Source: Alphaproteobacteria bacterium
GTDB taxonomy: Bacteria > Pseudomonadota > Alphaproteobacteria > Micropepsales > Micropepsaceae
Reading direction: 5' to 3'
Assembly: GCA_013140995.1 (NCBI GenBank)
Contig: JABFRX010000061.1
Location: 1 to 32,851 of the forward strand
Length of the DNA: 32,851 nucleotides
A program made the translations under genes and the position numbers. Of this stretch, positions 25,134 to 32,851 are shown piece by piece (the first letter of the stretch is position 1; every line of letters begins with the position of its first letter). The notes under the pieces are model-generated. The model was not told the DNA's origin. It saw only the letters and a list, made by a program, of their open reading frames with translations, and did no database searches.

Positions 25134-25532
25134 ATGGCCTATCAGAATGATGGCGGGCGGCGGCGGTCGCAGAAGAATGTGTTGGGTGGCGAGTTGGCGT
25201 CCTGCAGCACCGATCCTGTCACCGGATTCTTTCGCGACGGCTGTTGCAACACGTCGCCGCAGGATGTGGGGTCGCATACGGTTTGTGCAGTGATGACGGC
25301 GGAGTTTCTTGCGTTCTCGAAGGCGCGGGGGAACGATCTTTCGACGCCGATGCCGGAATACCAGTTCCCGGGCTTGAAGCCCGGCGACCGGTGGTGTCTT
25401 TGCGCGCCGCGTTGGCAGGAGGCGTTTCTGGCGGGCAATGCGCCGAGTGTCGTGCTCGCCGCCACGCAGGAAGGCGCGCTGGAGCACGCGGAGCTTGCCG
25501 ACCTCAAACGCTTCGCCATAGATCTTAACTGA
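25134..25532 (+). CDS. DUF2237 family protein
   Basis: A 132-residue cytoplasmic protein. The family pattern is clear: QKNVLGGELASCSTDPVTGF, FRDGCCNTSPQDVGSHTVCA, VMTAEFLAFSKARGNDLSTP, and FPGLKPGDRWCLCAPRWQEA, with the Cys-rich core conserved. The ATG at 25134 has GGAGG 6-10 bases upstream; the earlier in-frame start would overlap the divergent promoter region. No function has been established for this family, though the conserved cysteines suggest metal or redox chemistry. It is directly upstream of fabI with a 93-base gap. Confidence 0.85.
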   Translation: MAYQNDGGRRRSQKNVLGGELASCSTDPVTGFFRDGCCNTSPQDVGSHTVCAVMTAEFLAFSKARGNDLSTPMPEYQFPGLKPGDRWCLCAPRWQEAFLAGNAPSVVLAATQEGALEHAELADLKRFAIDLN

Positions 25533-25546
25533 GGCACCCTGCCGGT

Positions 25547-25575
25547 TTGACCGGGCGGGGGAATTTGACTAGCGT
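25547..25575 (+). promoter_or_regulatory. Candidate fabI promoter
   Basis: TTGACC (25547-25552) and TAGCGT (25570-25575) with a 17-base spacer, 50 bases before the fabI start. The -35 is good and the -10 is weak. The gap is otherwise featureless. Confidence 0.35.
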
Positions 25576-25625
25576 CCGCGGCCAACGAAACAACGGGCGA
25601 CCGCACCGGTGCTGGCGACCAAACT

Positions 25626-26465
25626 ATGAGCCAAATCAAAGGGTTAATGCACGGCAAGCGCGGCCTCATCATGGGGGTCGCGAACGACCGCTCGATCGCA
25701 TGGGGCATCGCCAAGGCCGTGCACGACCATGGTGGCGAACTCGCCTTCACCTACCAAGGCGACGCGTTGAAGAAGCGGGTTGAGCCGCTGGCCGCCGGCA
25801 TCGGGTCAAAGATTGTGCTGCCGTGCGACGTGACCGAGCAGGGCTCGATGGATGCCGTGTTCGAGACGCTGAGAAAGGAATGGGGTTCGCTCGACTTCGT
25901 CGTGCATGCGATCGGGTTCTCGAACAAAGACGAATTGCGCGGCCGTTACGTCGACACTACGTTCGACAATTTTCAGCTGACGATGAACGTCTCCTGCTTC
26001 TCGTTCACGGCGATCGCGCAGCGGGCGGAGAAGATGATGCCGAACGGCGGCTCGCTGCTGACGCTGACCTATCTGGGCTCAGAGAAGGTGATGCCGCACT
26101 ACAACGTCATGGGCGTGGCGAAGGCGGCGCTCGAATCGAGCGTGCGGTATCTGGCCGAAGACCTGGGCAAGAAGGGTATTCGCGTCAACGCAATATCGGC
26201 GGGGCCGATTAAGACGCTGGCGGCGTCAGGCATCGGCGACTTCCGGTTCATTCTAAAATGGAACGAACTGAACGCGCCGTTGCGCCGGAACGTGACGATC
26301 GAAGAGGTCGGCAATTCGGGGCTCTATTTCCTCTCCGATCTGGGCCGCGCGGTGACGGGCGAAGTGCATCACGTGGATGCCGGTTACCACATGGTGGGCC
26401 TTGCTGCGGTCGAGAAGGTGCAAGAGAGCGCGCAACTGCTGACGACGCTCTCGCCGGACGAATGA
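25626..26465 (+). CDS. fabI: Enoyl-[acyl-carrier-protein] reductase (NADH)
   Basis: Final reductase of each fatty acid elongation cycle in type II synthesis. 279 residues, short-chain dehydrogenase fold with the FabI-specific nucleotide site GVANDRSIAWGIA (17-29) and CDV at 67-69. Catalytic Y149, Y159 and K166 (YNVMGVAK, Y-x6-K) sit exactly three positions beyond their E. coli FabI counterparts. RVNAISAGPIKTLAASGIGDF is the substrate-loop signature, and HHVDAGYHMVG closes the core. Biocides that block FabI contact this loop; nothing suggests loss of sensitivity. Its stop overlaps the phosphatase start as ATGA. Confidence 0.96.
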   Translation: MSQIKGLMHGKRGLIMGVANDRSIAWGIAKAVHDHGGELAFTYQGDALKKRVEPLAAGIGSKIVLPCDVTEQGSMDAVFETLRKEWGSLDFVVHAIGFSNKDELRGRYVDTTFDNFQLTMNVSCFSFTAIAQRAEKMMPNGGSLLTLTYLGSEKVMPHYNVMGVAKAALESSVRYLAEDLGKKGIRVNAISAGPIKTLAASGIGDFRFILKWNELNAPLRRNVTIEEVGNSGLYFLSDLGRAVTGEVHHVDAGYHMVGLAAVEKVQESAQLLTTLSPDE

Positions 26466-27049
26466 CGCCGCACACGATTTACTTCGTGCGGCATGGCGAG
26501 ACCGTGTGGAACACTGAACGGCGGTTGCAAGGCAGTATCGATAGCCCCCTCACAGAACGCGGTCGCGCACAGGCGCTTGCAAATGCGCAGACCCTGATTG
26601 AGGCCGTCCCCGAGATAACCGTCCTGCCTTTTGTTGTCAGCCCTCTTGGCCGCGCTCGCGCGACGCTTCGGATCATTCGTGAGCGGATCGGACTGCCCGA
26701 CTACGGCTATCAAATCGACGAGCGGCTCGCTGAGGTTCGGTTCGGCGACTGGGAAGGACTAACGTTCAAGGAAATCGAGACTCGGTTCTCCGAACAATGG
26801 GCCGTGCGGCAGACTGCCAAATGGGCTCATATGCCGCCCAACGGCGAGAGCTTCGCCCAAGCCAGCGAGCGGCTCAAAGACTGGGCGCGCGATCTCCGTA
26901 GCGACGTCGTGGTTGTCGCGCACGGTGCGGTTGGACGCATTTTGCGTGGGCTGAACCTCGGTATGCCAGAGGAGCAGATCGCGTTTTCTGGCGATCCGCT
27001 CCACGATCGCGTTTATCGTCTAAGCCGGGGAACCGAAGTCGAACTCTAA
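26462..27049 (+). CDS. Histidine phosphatase superfamily (phosphoglycerate mutase-like) protein
   Basis: A 195-residue enzyme that forms a phosphohistidine. R10-H11-G-E is the catalytic motif (FVRHGETVWN), R64 follows in SPLGRARAT, E92 in LAEVRFGDWEG acts as acid and H154 in VVAHGAVGR completes the pocket. It is shorter than true dPGM (about 250 residues), so it is more likely a broad phosphatase than the glycolytic mutase. Start at 26462 is set by the ATGA overlap with fabI and by the motif beginning ten residues later. It is probably cotranscribed with fabI; aroC follows after 208 bases with a palindrome. Confidence 0.92.
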   Translation: MTPHTIYFVRHGETVWNTERRLQGSIDSPLTERGRAQALANAQTLIEAVPEITVLPFVVSPLGRARATLRIIRERIGLPDYGYQIDERLAEVRFGDWEGLTFKEIETRFSEQWAVRQTAKWAHMPPNGESFAQASERLKDWARDLRSDVVVVAHGAVGRILRGLNLGMPEEQIAFSGDPLHDRVYRLSRGTEVEL

Positions 27050-27100
27050 ACGCGCGCGTTTCCCTACCGTTCGGCTGTGGACTCGGTTAGACGTATCCAG

Positions 27101-27190
27101 CCACGACTTACTTTGTCTCACGCGAAGGCGCGGACGTTTTCTTCGCGGCTTCGCGTGAGATAACTTGAGCCGCAGCAAAGAGAGTCGTGG
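27101..27190. repeat. Palindromic intergenic repeat (family A, copy 2)
   Basis: Nested inverted repeats: CCACGACT (27101-27108) with AGTCGTGG (27183-27190), CTTTG (27111-27115) with CAAAG (27176-27180), and the core TCTCACGCGAAG (27116-27127) with CTTCGCGTGAGA (27149-27160). The core arms resemble the element at 2566-2678. It fills much of the 208-base gap 27050-27257 before aroC. No promoter is obvious there. Confidence 0.75.
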
Positions 27191-27257
27191 GTGGTGCGCC
27201 TACGCGGACCATGACACAAGTTTATTGGTGGCGGATTTGATTTAGGCGAAGGCGAGG

Positions 27258-28358
27258 ATGAGTCATAACACTTACGGACATCTCTTCCGTGTCACGACCT
27301 GGGGCGAGAGCCATGGGCCGGCTTTGGGATGCGTGGTCGATGGGACGCCGCCGGGGATTGCGCTGACCGAGGCCGACATTCAGCCGTGGATGGAGAAGCG
27401 CCGGCCGGGGACGTCGAAGTTTGTGACGCAGCGGCAGGAAACGGATGTCGTCAAGATTCTCTCTGGCGTGTTTGGCGACGATACGACTGGCGGTCAGGTA
27501 ACGACCGGTACGCCGATTGCGCTCCACATCGACAATGTCGATGCGAAGTCGAAGGATTATGAGGGCATCAAGGACAAGTTCCGCCCCGGTCACGCCGACT
27601 ATGCCTATTTCATCAAGTACGGCGTGCGCGATTATCGCGGCGGCGGGCGGCAGAGCGCGCGGGAGACGGCGGCGCGGGTCGCGGCAGGCGCCATCGCGCG
27701 CAAGGTGCTCGATCATATCGTGCCGGGCGGGGTCAAGATTCGCGGCGCGCTGATCCAGGTGGGGCCGCACAAGATCGACCGCAACGCGTGGGACTGGGCG
27801 GAGGTCGAGCGCAATGCGTTCTGGTCGCCGGATGCGAAGGCGGCCGCGCTGTGGGAGACGTACCTTGACGAGCGGCGCAAGGCAGGTTCGTCTTGCGGCG
27901 CGGTGATCGAGGTCGTGGCGGAGAACGTGCCCGCGGGTTTGGGCGCACCGGTTTACGGCAAGCTCGACGCCGATCTCGCTGCGGCGATGATGTCGATCAA
28001 CGCGGTCAAGGGCGTCGAGGTCGGCGACGGATTTGGCGCGGCGGCTCTCTCCGGCGAAGAGAACGCGGACGAGATGCGCATGGCCGGCGGCAAGCCTGCG
28101 TTCCTGTCTAATCACGCCGGCGGTGTGCTGGGCGGCATCTCGACGGGGCAAGACGTCGTGGTGCGGTTTGCAGTGAAGCCGACGTCGTCGATCCTCTCGC
28201 CCCGCAAGACGATCACGCGCGACGGCCAAGAGACCGACATCCAAACGAAGGGCCGCCACGATCCGTGCGTCGGGATTCGCGCGGTGCCGGTGGGCGAGGC
28301 TATGATGGCCGCGGTGCTGGCCGATCATCTGCTAAGGCACCGCGGACAGGTGGGATAG
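27258..28358 (+). CDS. aroC: Chorismate synthase
   Basis: Seventh enzyme of the shikimate pathway: EPSP to chorismate, with reduced FMN. A 366-residue protein of standard length. Signatures: [20 protein letters not shown] with catalytic H19, EKRRPG near 46, [20 protein letters not shown] in outline (FMN site), [29 protein letters not shown] and [17 protein letters not shown] with the second conserved His region. ATG at 27258 begins right at MSHNTYGH. It is the last biosynthetic gene of the pdxH-to-aroC block. Confidence 0.97.
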   Translation: MSHNTYGHLFRVTTWGESHGPALGCVVDGTPPGIALTEADIQPWMEKRRPGTSKFVTQRQETDVVKILSGVFGDDTTGGQVTTGTPIALHIDNVDAKSKDYEGIKDKFRPGHADYAYFIKYGVRDYRGGGRQSARETAARVAAGAIARKVLDHIVPGGVKIRGALIQVGPHKIDRNAWDWAEVERNAFWSPDAKAAALWETYLDERRKAGSSCGAVIEVVAENVPAGLGAPVYGKLDADLAAAMMSINAVKGVEVGDGFGAAALSGEENADEMRMAGGKPAFLSNHAGGVLGGISTGQDVVVRFAVKPTSSILSPRKTITRDGQETDIQTKGRHDPCVGIRAVPVGEAMMAAVLADHLLRHRGQVG

Positions 28359-28363
28359 CGCAC

Positions 28364-28570
28364 ATGAGCCTCGACGATCTTTTCGGCAAACCGAAACGCA
28401 AACGCAAGCGGCCGGCGAAGAAGCGTTCGGCTTTGGAGACGGCGCTTGGAGTTCCTGCGCGGCGCAAGCCTCAGAGTGCAGCGAAGAAGGTTGAGAAGGC
28501 AGTCGAGCGTGCGGTCGGCAATGCCGTGGAGGATATGGTGGCGGCGGCGATCAAGAAGATCACCGGATAG
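28364..28570 (+). CDS. Small basic protein, unknown function
   Basis: A 68-residue protein starting MSLDDLFGKPKRKRKRPAKK, rich in Lys and Arg, with an Ala-rich middle and a likely amphipathic helix VEKAVERAVGNAVEDMVAAA ending IKKITG. ATG at 28364 lies 5 bases after the aroC stop with AGGTGGG upstream, so it is probably cotranscribed with aroC. No domain is recognised. The basic head would suit binding to nucleic acid or acidic lipids; this is a guess. Confidence 0.6.
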   Translation: MSLDDLFGKPKRKRKRPAKKRSALETALGVPARRKPQSAAKKVEKAVERAVGNAVEDMVAAAIKKITG

Positions 28571-28582
28571 GCGAAGGCGTGC

Positions 28583-29998
28583 CTAGGCCGTCAGCGCGTG
28601 ACGTGCTTCGACAGGCAACTCGCTACAGCGCGCGGGGAGTTTCAACGTTGCTGTCGTGCCCTGCCCCGGTGTGCTTTCGATCGTGAACGTTGCGCCTAAG
28701 GCTTCGGCGAAGCGGTTGCAGAGGGGGAGGCCTAGGCCCGTGCCTTCGGCGCGGGCGGTCATGCTGTTGCCGGCTTGACCGAAGGCGGTCAGCGCAACTT
28801 TCAGTTCGTCGGCCGTCATGCCGATGCCGCTGTCAGCAACCGTGAGTGCGACGGCGCCGTCCGCGTCGACTTCGGCCGTCACGATCACGTGGCCGCCCTC
28901 GTTCGTGAATTTGATCGCATTGGTCACAAGGTTGATCAGCACTTGCTGCACAAGGCGCTGATCCGTCTTGATCTGCGGCAGAGCGGCTAGTGCCCGCCAC
29001 TCGATGTTTAAGCGTTTGCGTTCCGCGCGTTCGCGCATCAAGCGCAGAGCACCCTCGACAGCTTCGTCCACCGCAAAGACATGCTCGTTCACCGTCAAGG
29101 CGCCGGCTTCGATCTTCGAGAGGTCGAGCACGTCATTGATCAGCTTCAACAGGTGGAAGCCGCTGTCGTTGATGTCCTTGGCGTAGTCCGCGTAACGCTC
29201 GCTGACCGGGCCGAAGACGCCCCCACTGATCGTTTCCGAGAAGCCGATGATGGCGTTGAGGGGTGTGCGAAGCTCGTGGCTCATATGCGCCAGGAATTCG
29301 GACTTCGCGCGGTTCGCGCCTTCGGCGTCGAGTTTGGCGCGCACGAGTTCTTGCTGTTTGTCGATCAAGGCCTGGCGCAGGGCCACTTCGCCGGTCACGA
29401 ACTTGATCACCTGACCCGCCGTCGAGCGCAGACCCAGGGCGCAGACGAGCAGCAGCACCGAGACGAGGACGTGTTCGAACGTTCCGCTTGCAATCAAGGC
29501 AATGGCCAACGGTGCCACCGCGCACGGCGCGAAATAGATCGCCGCCCGCGGGATCGGCATCAGCGCCGAACCGCTGCCCATACCGACGCCTAGGATGAGC
29601 ACCGCGAGCAACGTCAGTTGTGACGGCGAGGCGTGCTGGTAGAAGACCACAGTGCCGATGCTCCAGCAGAGCGCGCGACCGACGCTCGCGATGACGATCA
29701 GTTCGATGACGTGCGCGGCTTCGCGGTCGTTCAGTGTGTTCTTGCCGATGTCGTAGAGAAGCCACGGCACGATTGCGCTCACCGGCACAATGACCGAGCC
29801 CCATGCCACCAGAACCGGCGTGGGTACCGTTCCCCAGAACGCCGCGATGACGGCGGCCGCGATGATCGTACCGCTGATGCACAGCGTGGGCGCACTGGCG
29901 GCAACACTATGGATCTGAAGTTCCAGCGCCGACGGCGTGCCGTCGCCCGGTTTGATCGGGCGGCCGAAGCGTGGGCGAAAGATGGGCGTCAAGGACAT
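28583..29998 (-). CDS. Membrane sensor histidine kinase without receiver
   Basis: A 471-residue kinase. The N-terminal half has about six hydrophobic segments between 36 and 190 (for example [48 protein letters not shown]) and no large periplasmic loop. A short coiled-coil-like linker ([26 protein letters not shown]) leads to HisKA with H241 in [16 protein letters not shown]; the HATPase domain has [19 protein letters not shown] and GTGLGLPLC. It is of the PleC/DivJ-like subclass by HisKA sequence. ATG at 29998 is chosen; TTG at 30034 is possible. No regulator gene is beside it. It converges with the aroC unit. Confidence 0.88.
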   Translation of the reverse strand: MSLTPIFRPRFGRPIKPGDGTPSALELQIHSVAASAPTLCISGTIIAAAVIAAFWGTVPTPVLVAWGSVIVPVSAIVPWLLYDIGKNTLNDREAAHVIELIVIASVGRALCWSIGTVVFYQHASPSQLTLLAVLILGVGMGSGSALMPIPRAAIYFAPCAVAPLAIALIASGTFEHVLVSVLLLVCALGLRSTAGQVIKFVTGEVALRQALIDKQQELVRAKLDAEGANRAKSEFLAHMSHELRTPLNAIIGFSETISGGVFGPVSERYADYAKDINDSGFHLLKLINDVLDLSKIEAGALTVNEHVFAVDEAVEGALRLMRERAERKRLNIEWRALAALPQIKTDQRLVQQVLINLVTNAIKFTNEGGHVIVTAEVDADGAVALTVADSGIGMTADELKVALTAFGQAGNSMTARAEGTGLGLPLCNRFAEALGATFTIESTPGQGTTATLKLPARCSELPVEARHALTA

Positions 29999-30101
29999 CG
30001 GCGGGCAATTGTTCGCGCGTTTGGTTGCCGACAACTTTACGCGCAGGGCGTGAAGACGTTGCTAAGGCGCATTGCACTCGAAGGAGGCAATTAATCCGCC
30101 G

Positions 30102-31148
30102 TCAATGTTTGGGCGCAGCAAACACGGCGACCTTCGATAAAAACGCCGGTGTCTGGAATTGGTGCCAGAGTCCAGCCGATTCGAATGTCTCAGCAACGTT
30201 CCAAGTTTGGTAGCTCTCGAAATAGGGTTCGTGGAAGGCTTGGGGGAAGAATTCGGTGAGGGCTTCGAAGCCTGGGGTGTCGCCGGGTTGGATGCTGTCC
30301 ACCAGCACGAACAAGCCGCCCGGTTTCAGCACGCGGGCGATTTCCTTGGCTACGATCGTGCGCACCTTTGGCGGGAGTTCGTGGAAGAGGTAGATCGCGG
30401 TCACGATGTCTTGGCTGGCGCCGGGGAGCGGCATCGCTTCGGCGTTCGCTTCCAGGTACGTCACGTCGCGCCAGGGCTTCAGCGCCTTCTTCGCTTCGTC
30501 GAGATAGGCTGGTGAGAGGTCGAGCGCCGTCGTCTTCAAGCGCGGCCAGGTGTCTTTCACGAACGTGAGGAAGCGGCCGGTGCCGGTCGCCACGTCGAGC
30601 AAATTCATCTGGCGCTGATCGCAGCCTTTCATGTGGGCGGCGATCGGCACCAGCGCTTGGCGTCGCATCGCGTCGGCCGTGCCGGCGAACAGCGCCTCAA
30701 CTTGGAAGTCGTAGAGCTTCGCCGAATCCTCCGTCAGCCAGCCGCCGGATTGGTAGTGGAAGTTCTGCAGGTAATAGCGCGGGAAATTCTTGCGCGCTTC
30801 CTCGGTCAGCACTTCGTCGTGAACGTGGTCGCGGCGGCGCCTTGCGACGTCGGGCACATCGCGCAGGAAATCGAGCGAGCGGCGGAGCGTGCGGATCGCG
30901 CCGGCGTCGAGAGCTGCGGGAGCCGCGTAGAGGCCTTGTTCGATGTTCTTCCAGTCGCGTTCGAACAGCGCCTGCATCTCGCGCAGGAAGGCGTCGCGTT
31001 TCGGGTAGTCGTTTTCGACCTCGACTTTGCGTTCGGCGAACGCGGTGCCGCGACCCAGGCGGTTCGCGAGCAAGTGGTGGCCGCCGTACCAGGCGACGCG
31101 CGCGGATTGCGTCAGGCGATAGGCGGCGCGGGCGATCGGGTTTGCCAT
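30102..31148 (-). CDS. Class I SAM-dependent methyltransferase
   Basis: A 348-residue protein. The Rossmann methyltransferase core begins about 182, with motif I LLDVATGTGR (183-192), ALDLSPAYLDEAKK (motif II), AEAMPLP (motif III-like) and ARVLKPGGLFVLVDS (motif post III), as in the UbiE/Methyltransf_11 group. An N-terminal region of about 180 residues (FPRYYLQNFHYQSGGWLTEDSAKLYDFQVEALF and before) precedes it and is not a domain I can name. ATG at 31148 lies 4 bases after the RlmD stop at 31153, so the two are cotranscribed. Substrate unknown; the wide N-terminal domain argues against a simple ubiquinone methylase. Confidence 0.85.
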   Translation of the reverse strand: MANPIARAAYRLTQSARVAWYGGHHLLANRLGRGTAFAERKVEVENDYPKRDAFLREMQALFERDWKNIEQGLYAAPAALDAGAIRTLRRSLDFLRDVPDVARRRRDHVHDEVLTEEARKNFPRYYLQNFHYQSGGWLTEDSAKLYDFQVEALFAGTADAMRRQALVPIAAHMKGCDQRQMNLLDVATGTGRFLTFVKDTWPRLKTTALDLSPAYLDEAKKALKPWRDVTYLEANAEAMPLPGASQDIVTAIYLFHELPPKVRTIVAKEIARVLKPGGLFVLVDSIQPGDTPGFEALTEFFPQAFHEPYFESYQTWNVAETFESAGLWHQFQTPAFLSKVAVFAAPKH

Positions 31149-31152
31149 GGCT

Positions 31153-32403
31153 TCAGCTCCGCTCGAATACTGCCACAAGTTCGATGTGAGGGGACCAGAG
31201 GAATTGGTCGATCGGGGTCACGGATTTGAGCGTGTAGCCGCCGTCGATCAGCGTGCGGGCGTCGCGGGCGAAGGTGGTGGAATTGCAGGAGACGGCGGCG
31301 ATCGTTTTGACCTTCGACGTTGCCAGCTGTTCGCATTGCGCCTTCGCGCCGGCGCGCGGCGGGTCGATGACGACGGCGTCGAACGTGTCGAGTTCGTGCT
31401 TCAGCAGCGGGCGGCGGAACAGGTCGCGGCGCTCGGCGGTGATGGGCTTGAGGCCCTTCGCGTTGCGCGCGGCCACGGCCAGCGCTTCGATCGACGCGGT
31501 CTCGCTGTCGTAGGCGGCGACGGCAGCATGCCGCGCGAGCGGGAACGTGAAGGCGCCGCAGCCGGCGAAGAGATCGGCGACCCGCTTTGCGTTGCCGACG
31601 GCGGCGGTTACGAGCGTTTGCAGCGCGGCTTCTGCGTCGGGCACGGCTTGCAGGAAGGCGCCTGGCGGCGGCGTGACCTTGGCACCGGCCCAGTCGAGCA
31701 CGGGCGCCTCGGACTGCGCGACGAGTTCGCCGTTCACGGTGAGGCGGATGATGCCGAGCTTGCCCGCCATGTCCGCGAAGCGCGTGCGCAGCGCGCCGTC
31801 CAGCGTCATGCGGCCGACGCCCAAGACTACGTCGAGGCCGTTGCCGGCGCGCATCACGTCGACCTCGGCGCGTGCTTGTTCGGGCAAAACATCCGCCAAC
31901 GCTTCGCGCAGGCGTGGCACTAGCGCGAACAGGTCCGGGTGCACGACGTGACACTCGGCCATGTCGACGATGAAGTGGCTGCCGCGTTCCTGAAATCCGA
32001 CCATGACGGCGCCGTTGACGAGGCGGGCTGTGAACACTGCGCGGCGGCGCGTGCGGGGGGCAACGGCAACGAGCGGGGCGACGTCGATGCCGGTGATGCC
32101 GCGTTGGCTCAGCGCCTGGACGACTTGGTCGCGCTTCCAGTCGTGGTAGGCCGTCGTCTCGACATGCTGCAACGCGCAGCCGCCGCAGATGACGAAGTGT
32201 TGGCACAGCGGCTTCACCCGCGTGGGACCGGGCTCGACGATTTGGACGATGCGCCCGCGCTCGCCCTCCACTTCCACCGTCACCTTGTCGCCGGGCACGG
32301 TGAACGGGACGTAGATACCGTCCGCCGTCTCGCCATCGCCCTTGTGGCCGATGCGGAGGATGTCGAGGGTGCGGGTTGGTGTGATGCTGTCGTAGATTGT
32401 CAT
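31153..32403 (-). CDS. 23S rRNA (uracil-5-)-methyltransferase, RlmD/RlmC type
   Basis: A 416-residue protein. A TRAM-like beta domain occupies about 8-60; the [4Fe-4S] ligands are C67, C73, C76 (CQHFVICGGC) and C151 (AECHVV). The SAM-binding core has VADLFAGCGAFTFPLA and the motif VVIDPPRAG; the catalytic nucleophile is C373 in SCNST and the conserved Glu follows in HIELVAVF. The usual Pro after SCN is Ser here, an unusual change at the active-site loop. ATG at 32403 begins MTIYDSITPTR. In alphaproteobacteria such a gene often follows dxs; here it lies 119 bases downstream with a repeat between. Confidence 0.88.
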   Translation of the reverse strand: MTIYDSITPTRTLDILRIGHKGDGETADGIYVPFTVPGDKVTVEVEGERGRIVQIVEPGPTRVKPLCQHFVICGGCALQHVETTAYHDWKRDQVVQALSQRGITGIDVAPLVAVAPRTRRRAVFTARLVNGAVMVGFQERGSHFIVDMAECHVVHPDLFALVPRLREALADVLPEQARAEVDVMRAGNGLDVVLGVGRMTLDGALRTRFADMAGKLGIIRLTVNGELVAQSEAPVLDWAGAKVTPPPGAFLQAVPDAEAALQTLVTAAVGNAKRVADLFAGCGAFTFPLARHAAVAAYDSETASIEALAVAARNAKGLKPITAERRDLFRRPLLKHELDTFDAVVIDPPRAGAKAQCEQLATSKVKTIAAVSCNSTTFARDARTLIDGGYTLKSVTPIDQFLWSPHIELVAVFERS

Positions 32404-32418
32404 CGTATCAAATCTATC

Positions 32419-32512
32419 CGTCATGGCCGGCCAAGCGAAGCGCGACCCGGCCACCCAGTGTCGCAGCCTGAGCGCGTGGCCCTGGGTGGCCGGGTCTAGT
32501 CCGGCCATGACG
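32419..32512. repeat. Dispersed palindromic repeat (family C, copy 2)
   Basis: Outer perfect arms CGTCATGGCCGG (32419-32430) and CCGGCCATGACG (32501-32512); inner arms GACCCGGCCACCCA (32444-32457) and TGGGTGGCCGGGTC (32483-32496). The left part contains CAAGCGAAGCGCGA, matching the layout of the copy at 15673-15803. It fills the 119-base gap between dxs and the RlmD-type gene. Confidence 0.82.
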
Positions 32513-32522
32513 AAAAAGGAGT

Positions 32523-32851
32523 TTATGCCCGCAACCCGCTGCTTGCTGCGGCGTGGCCTAGCGCGGTCAGCGCCGTCGCCACGATGTGCGGGGCGTTGAG
32601 TTCGGCGATGTCGTATTGTTTCTGCGGGTTGTCGTGGTCGATGAAGATGTCGGGGAGCGTCATCGGGCGGAATTTGCAGCCGCGGTCGAAGAGGCCGGCT
32701 TTGGCCATGAATTGCATCACGTGCGCCGCGAAGCCGCCGATCGCGCCTTCTTCGATCGTGATCAGCACTTCGTGGTTCGCGGCCAGGCGGCGGATCAGAT
32801 CTTCGTCGAGCGGCTTGCAGAAGCGGGCGTCCGCTACGGTGGTGGTAAGGC
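32523..32851 (-). CDS. dxs: 1-Deoxy-D-xylulose-5-phosphate synthase, C-terminal part
   Basis: Only the last 109 residues or so are in the window; the gene runs off the edge. The frame reads [20 protein letters not shown] then [20 protein letters not shown], and [20 protein letters not shown] to the end, which are the C-terminal transketolase-domain motifs of Dxs. The enzyme joins pyruvate and glyceraldehyde 3-phosphate with thiamine diphosphate, the first step of the MEP isoprenoid route, and also feeds vitamin B6 and thiamine synthesis. The stop is TAA at 32525-32523. Confidence 0.93.
   Translation of the reverse strand, partial: LTTTVADARFCKPLDEDLIRRLAANHEVLITIEEGAIGGFAAHVMQFMAKAGLFDRGCKFRPMTLPDIFIDHDNPQKQYDIAELNAPHIVATALTALGHAAASSGLRA

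Overview
The window is a gene-dense (~35 genes), GC-rich stretch of bacterial chromosome. It looks alphaproteobacterial: pdxH, a zinc-finger-less DnaJ protein, fabI, a histidine phosphatase and aroC appear in the order I remember from Rhizobiales-type genomes, and dxs lies next to an RlmD-type rRNA methyltransferase. DUF1499, DUF1772, DUF2237 and META-domain proteins also fit. I cannot assign a genus. I see no rRNA, tRNA, CRISPR array, intact insertion sequence, prophage or plasmid gene.

Layout. 1-2475: the start of an ABC-F ATPase gene (minus) with an apparent one-base deletion next to the window edge, a META-domain lipoprotein (plus) and an acyl-CoA synthetase (minus). 2476-6728: an OmpR-type response regulator and histidine kinase coupled by an ATGA overlap, divergent from a secreted EF-hand protein, which converges with a secreted TPR protein. 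6840-12385: a YhhN-type membrane protein and a dienelactone hydrolase (plus); a four-gene minus-strand set (DUF1499, metallo-beta-lactamase hydrolase, secreted unknown, GST); and an exported CsgG-like/SH3 protein (plus). 12484-18818: an AlkK-type acyl-CoA ligase, a class III aminotransferase, an anchored alpha/beta hydrolase, and pdxH coupled to a cation efflux gene. 18924-28570: a Sel1 lipoprotein, the DnaJ protein, a DUF433 remnant, a Cys/Met-metabolism PLP enzyme, a TetR regulator with an elaborate upstream region, a class V aminotransferase-fold enzyme, DUF1772, DUF2237, fabI, a phosphatase, aroC and a small basic protein. 28583-32851: a hybrid-free histidine kinase, a SAM methyltransferase, RlmD and the 3' end of dxs, all minus.

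Most of this is housekeeping: fatty acid activation and synthesis, isoprenoid, shikimate and vitamin B6 pathways, rRNA modification and envelope proteins. The less ordinary material lies in the gaps: several long palindromic dispersed repeats, a 267-base region before the TetR gene with two matching operator-like palindromes and an overlapping mini-ORF, a DUF433 gene relic behind dnaJ, and pairs of convergent genes that share their stop codons. I did not find a clear new multi-gene system.
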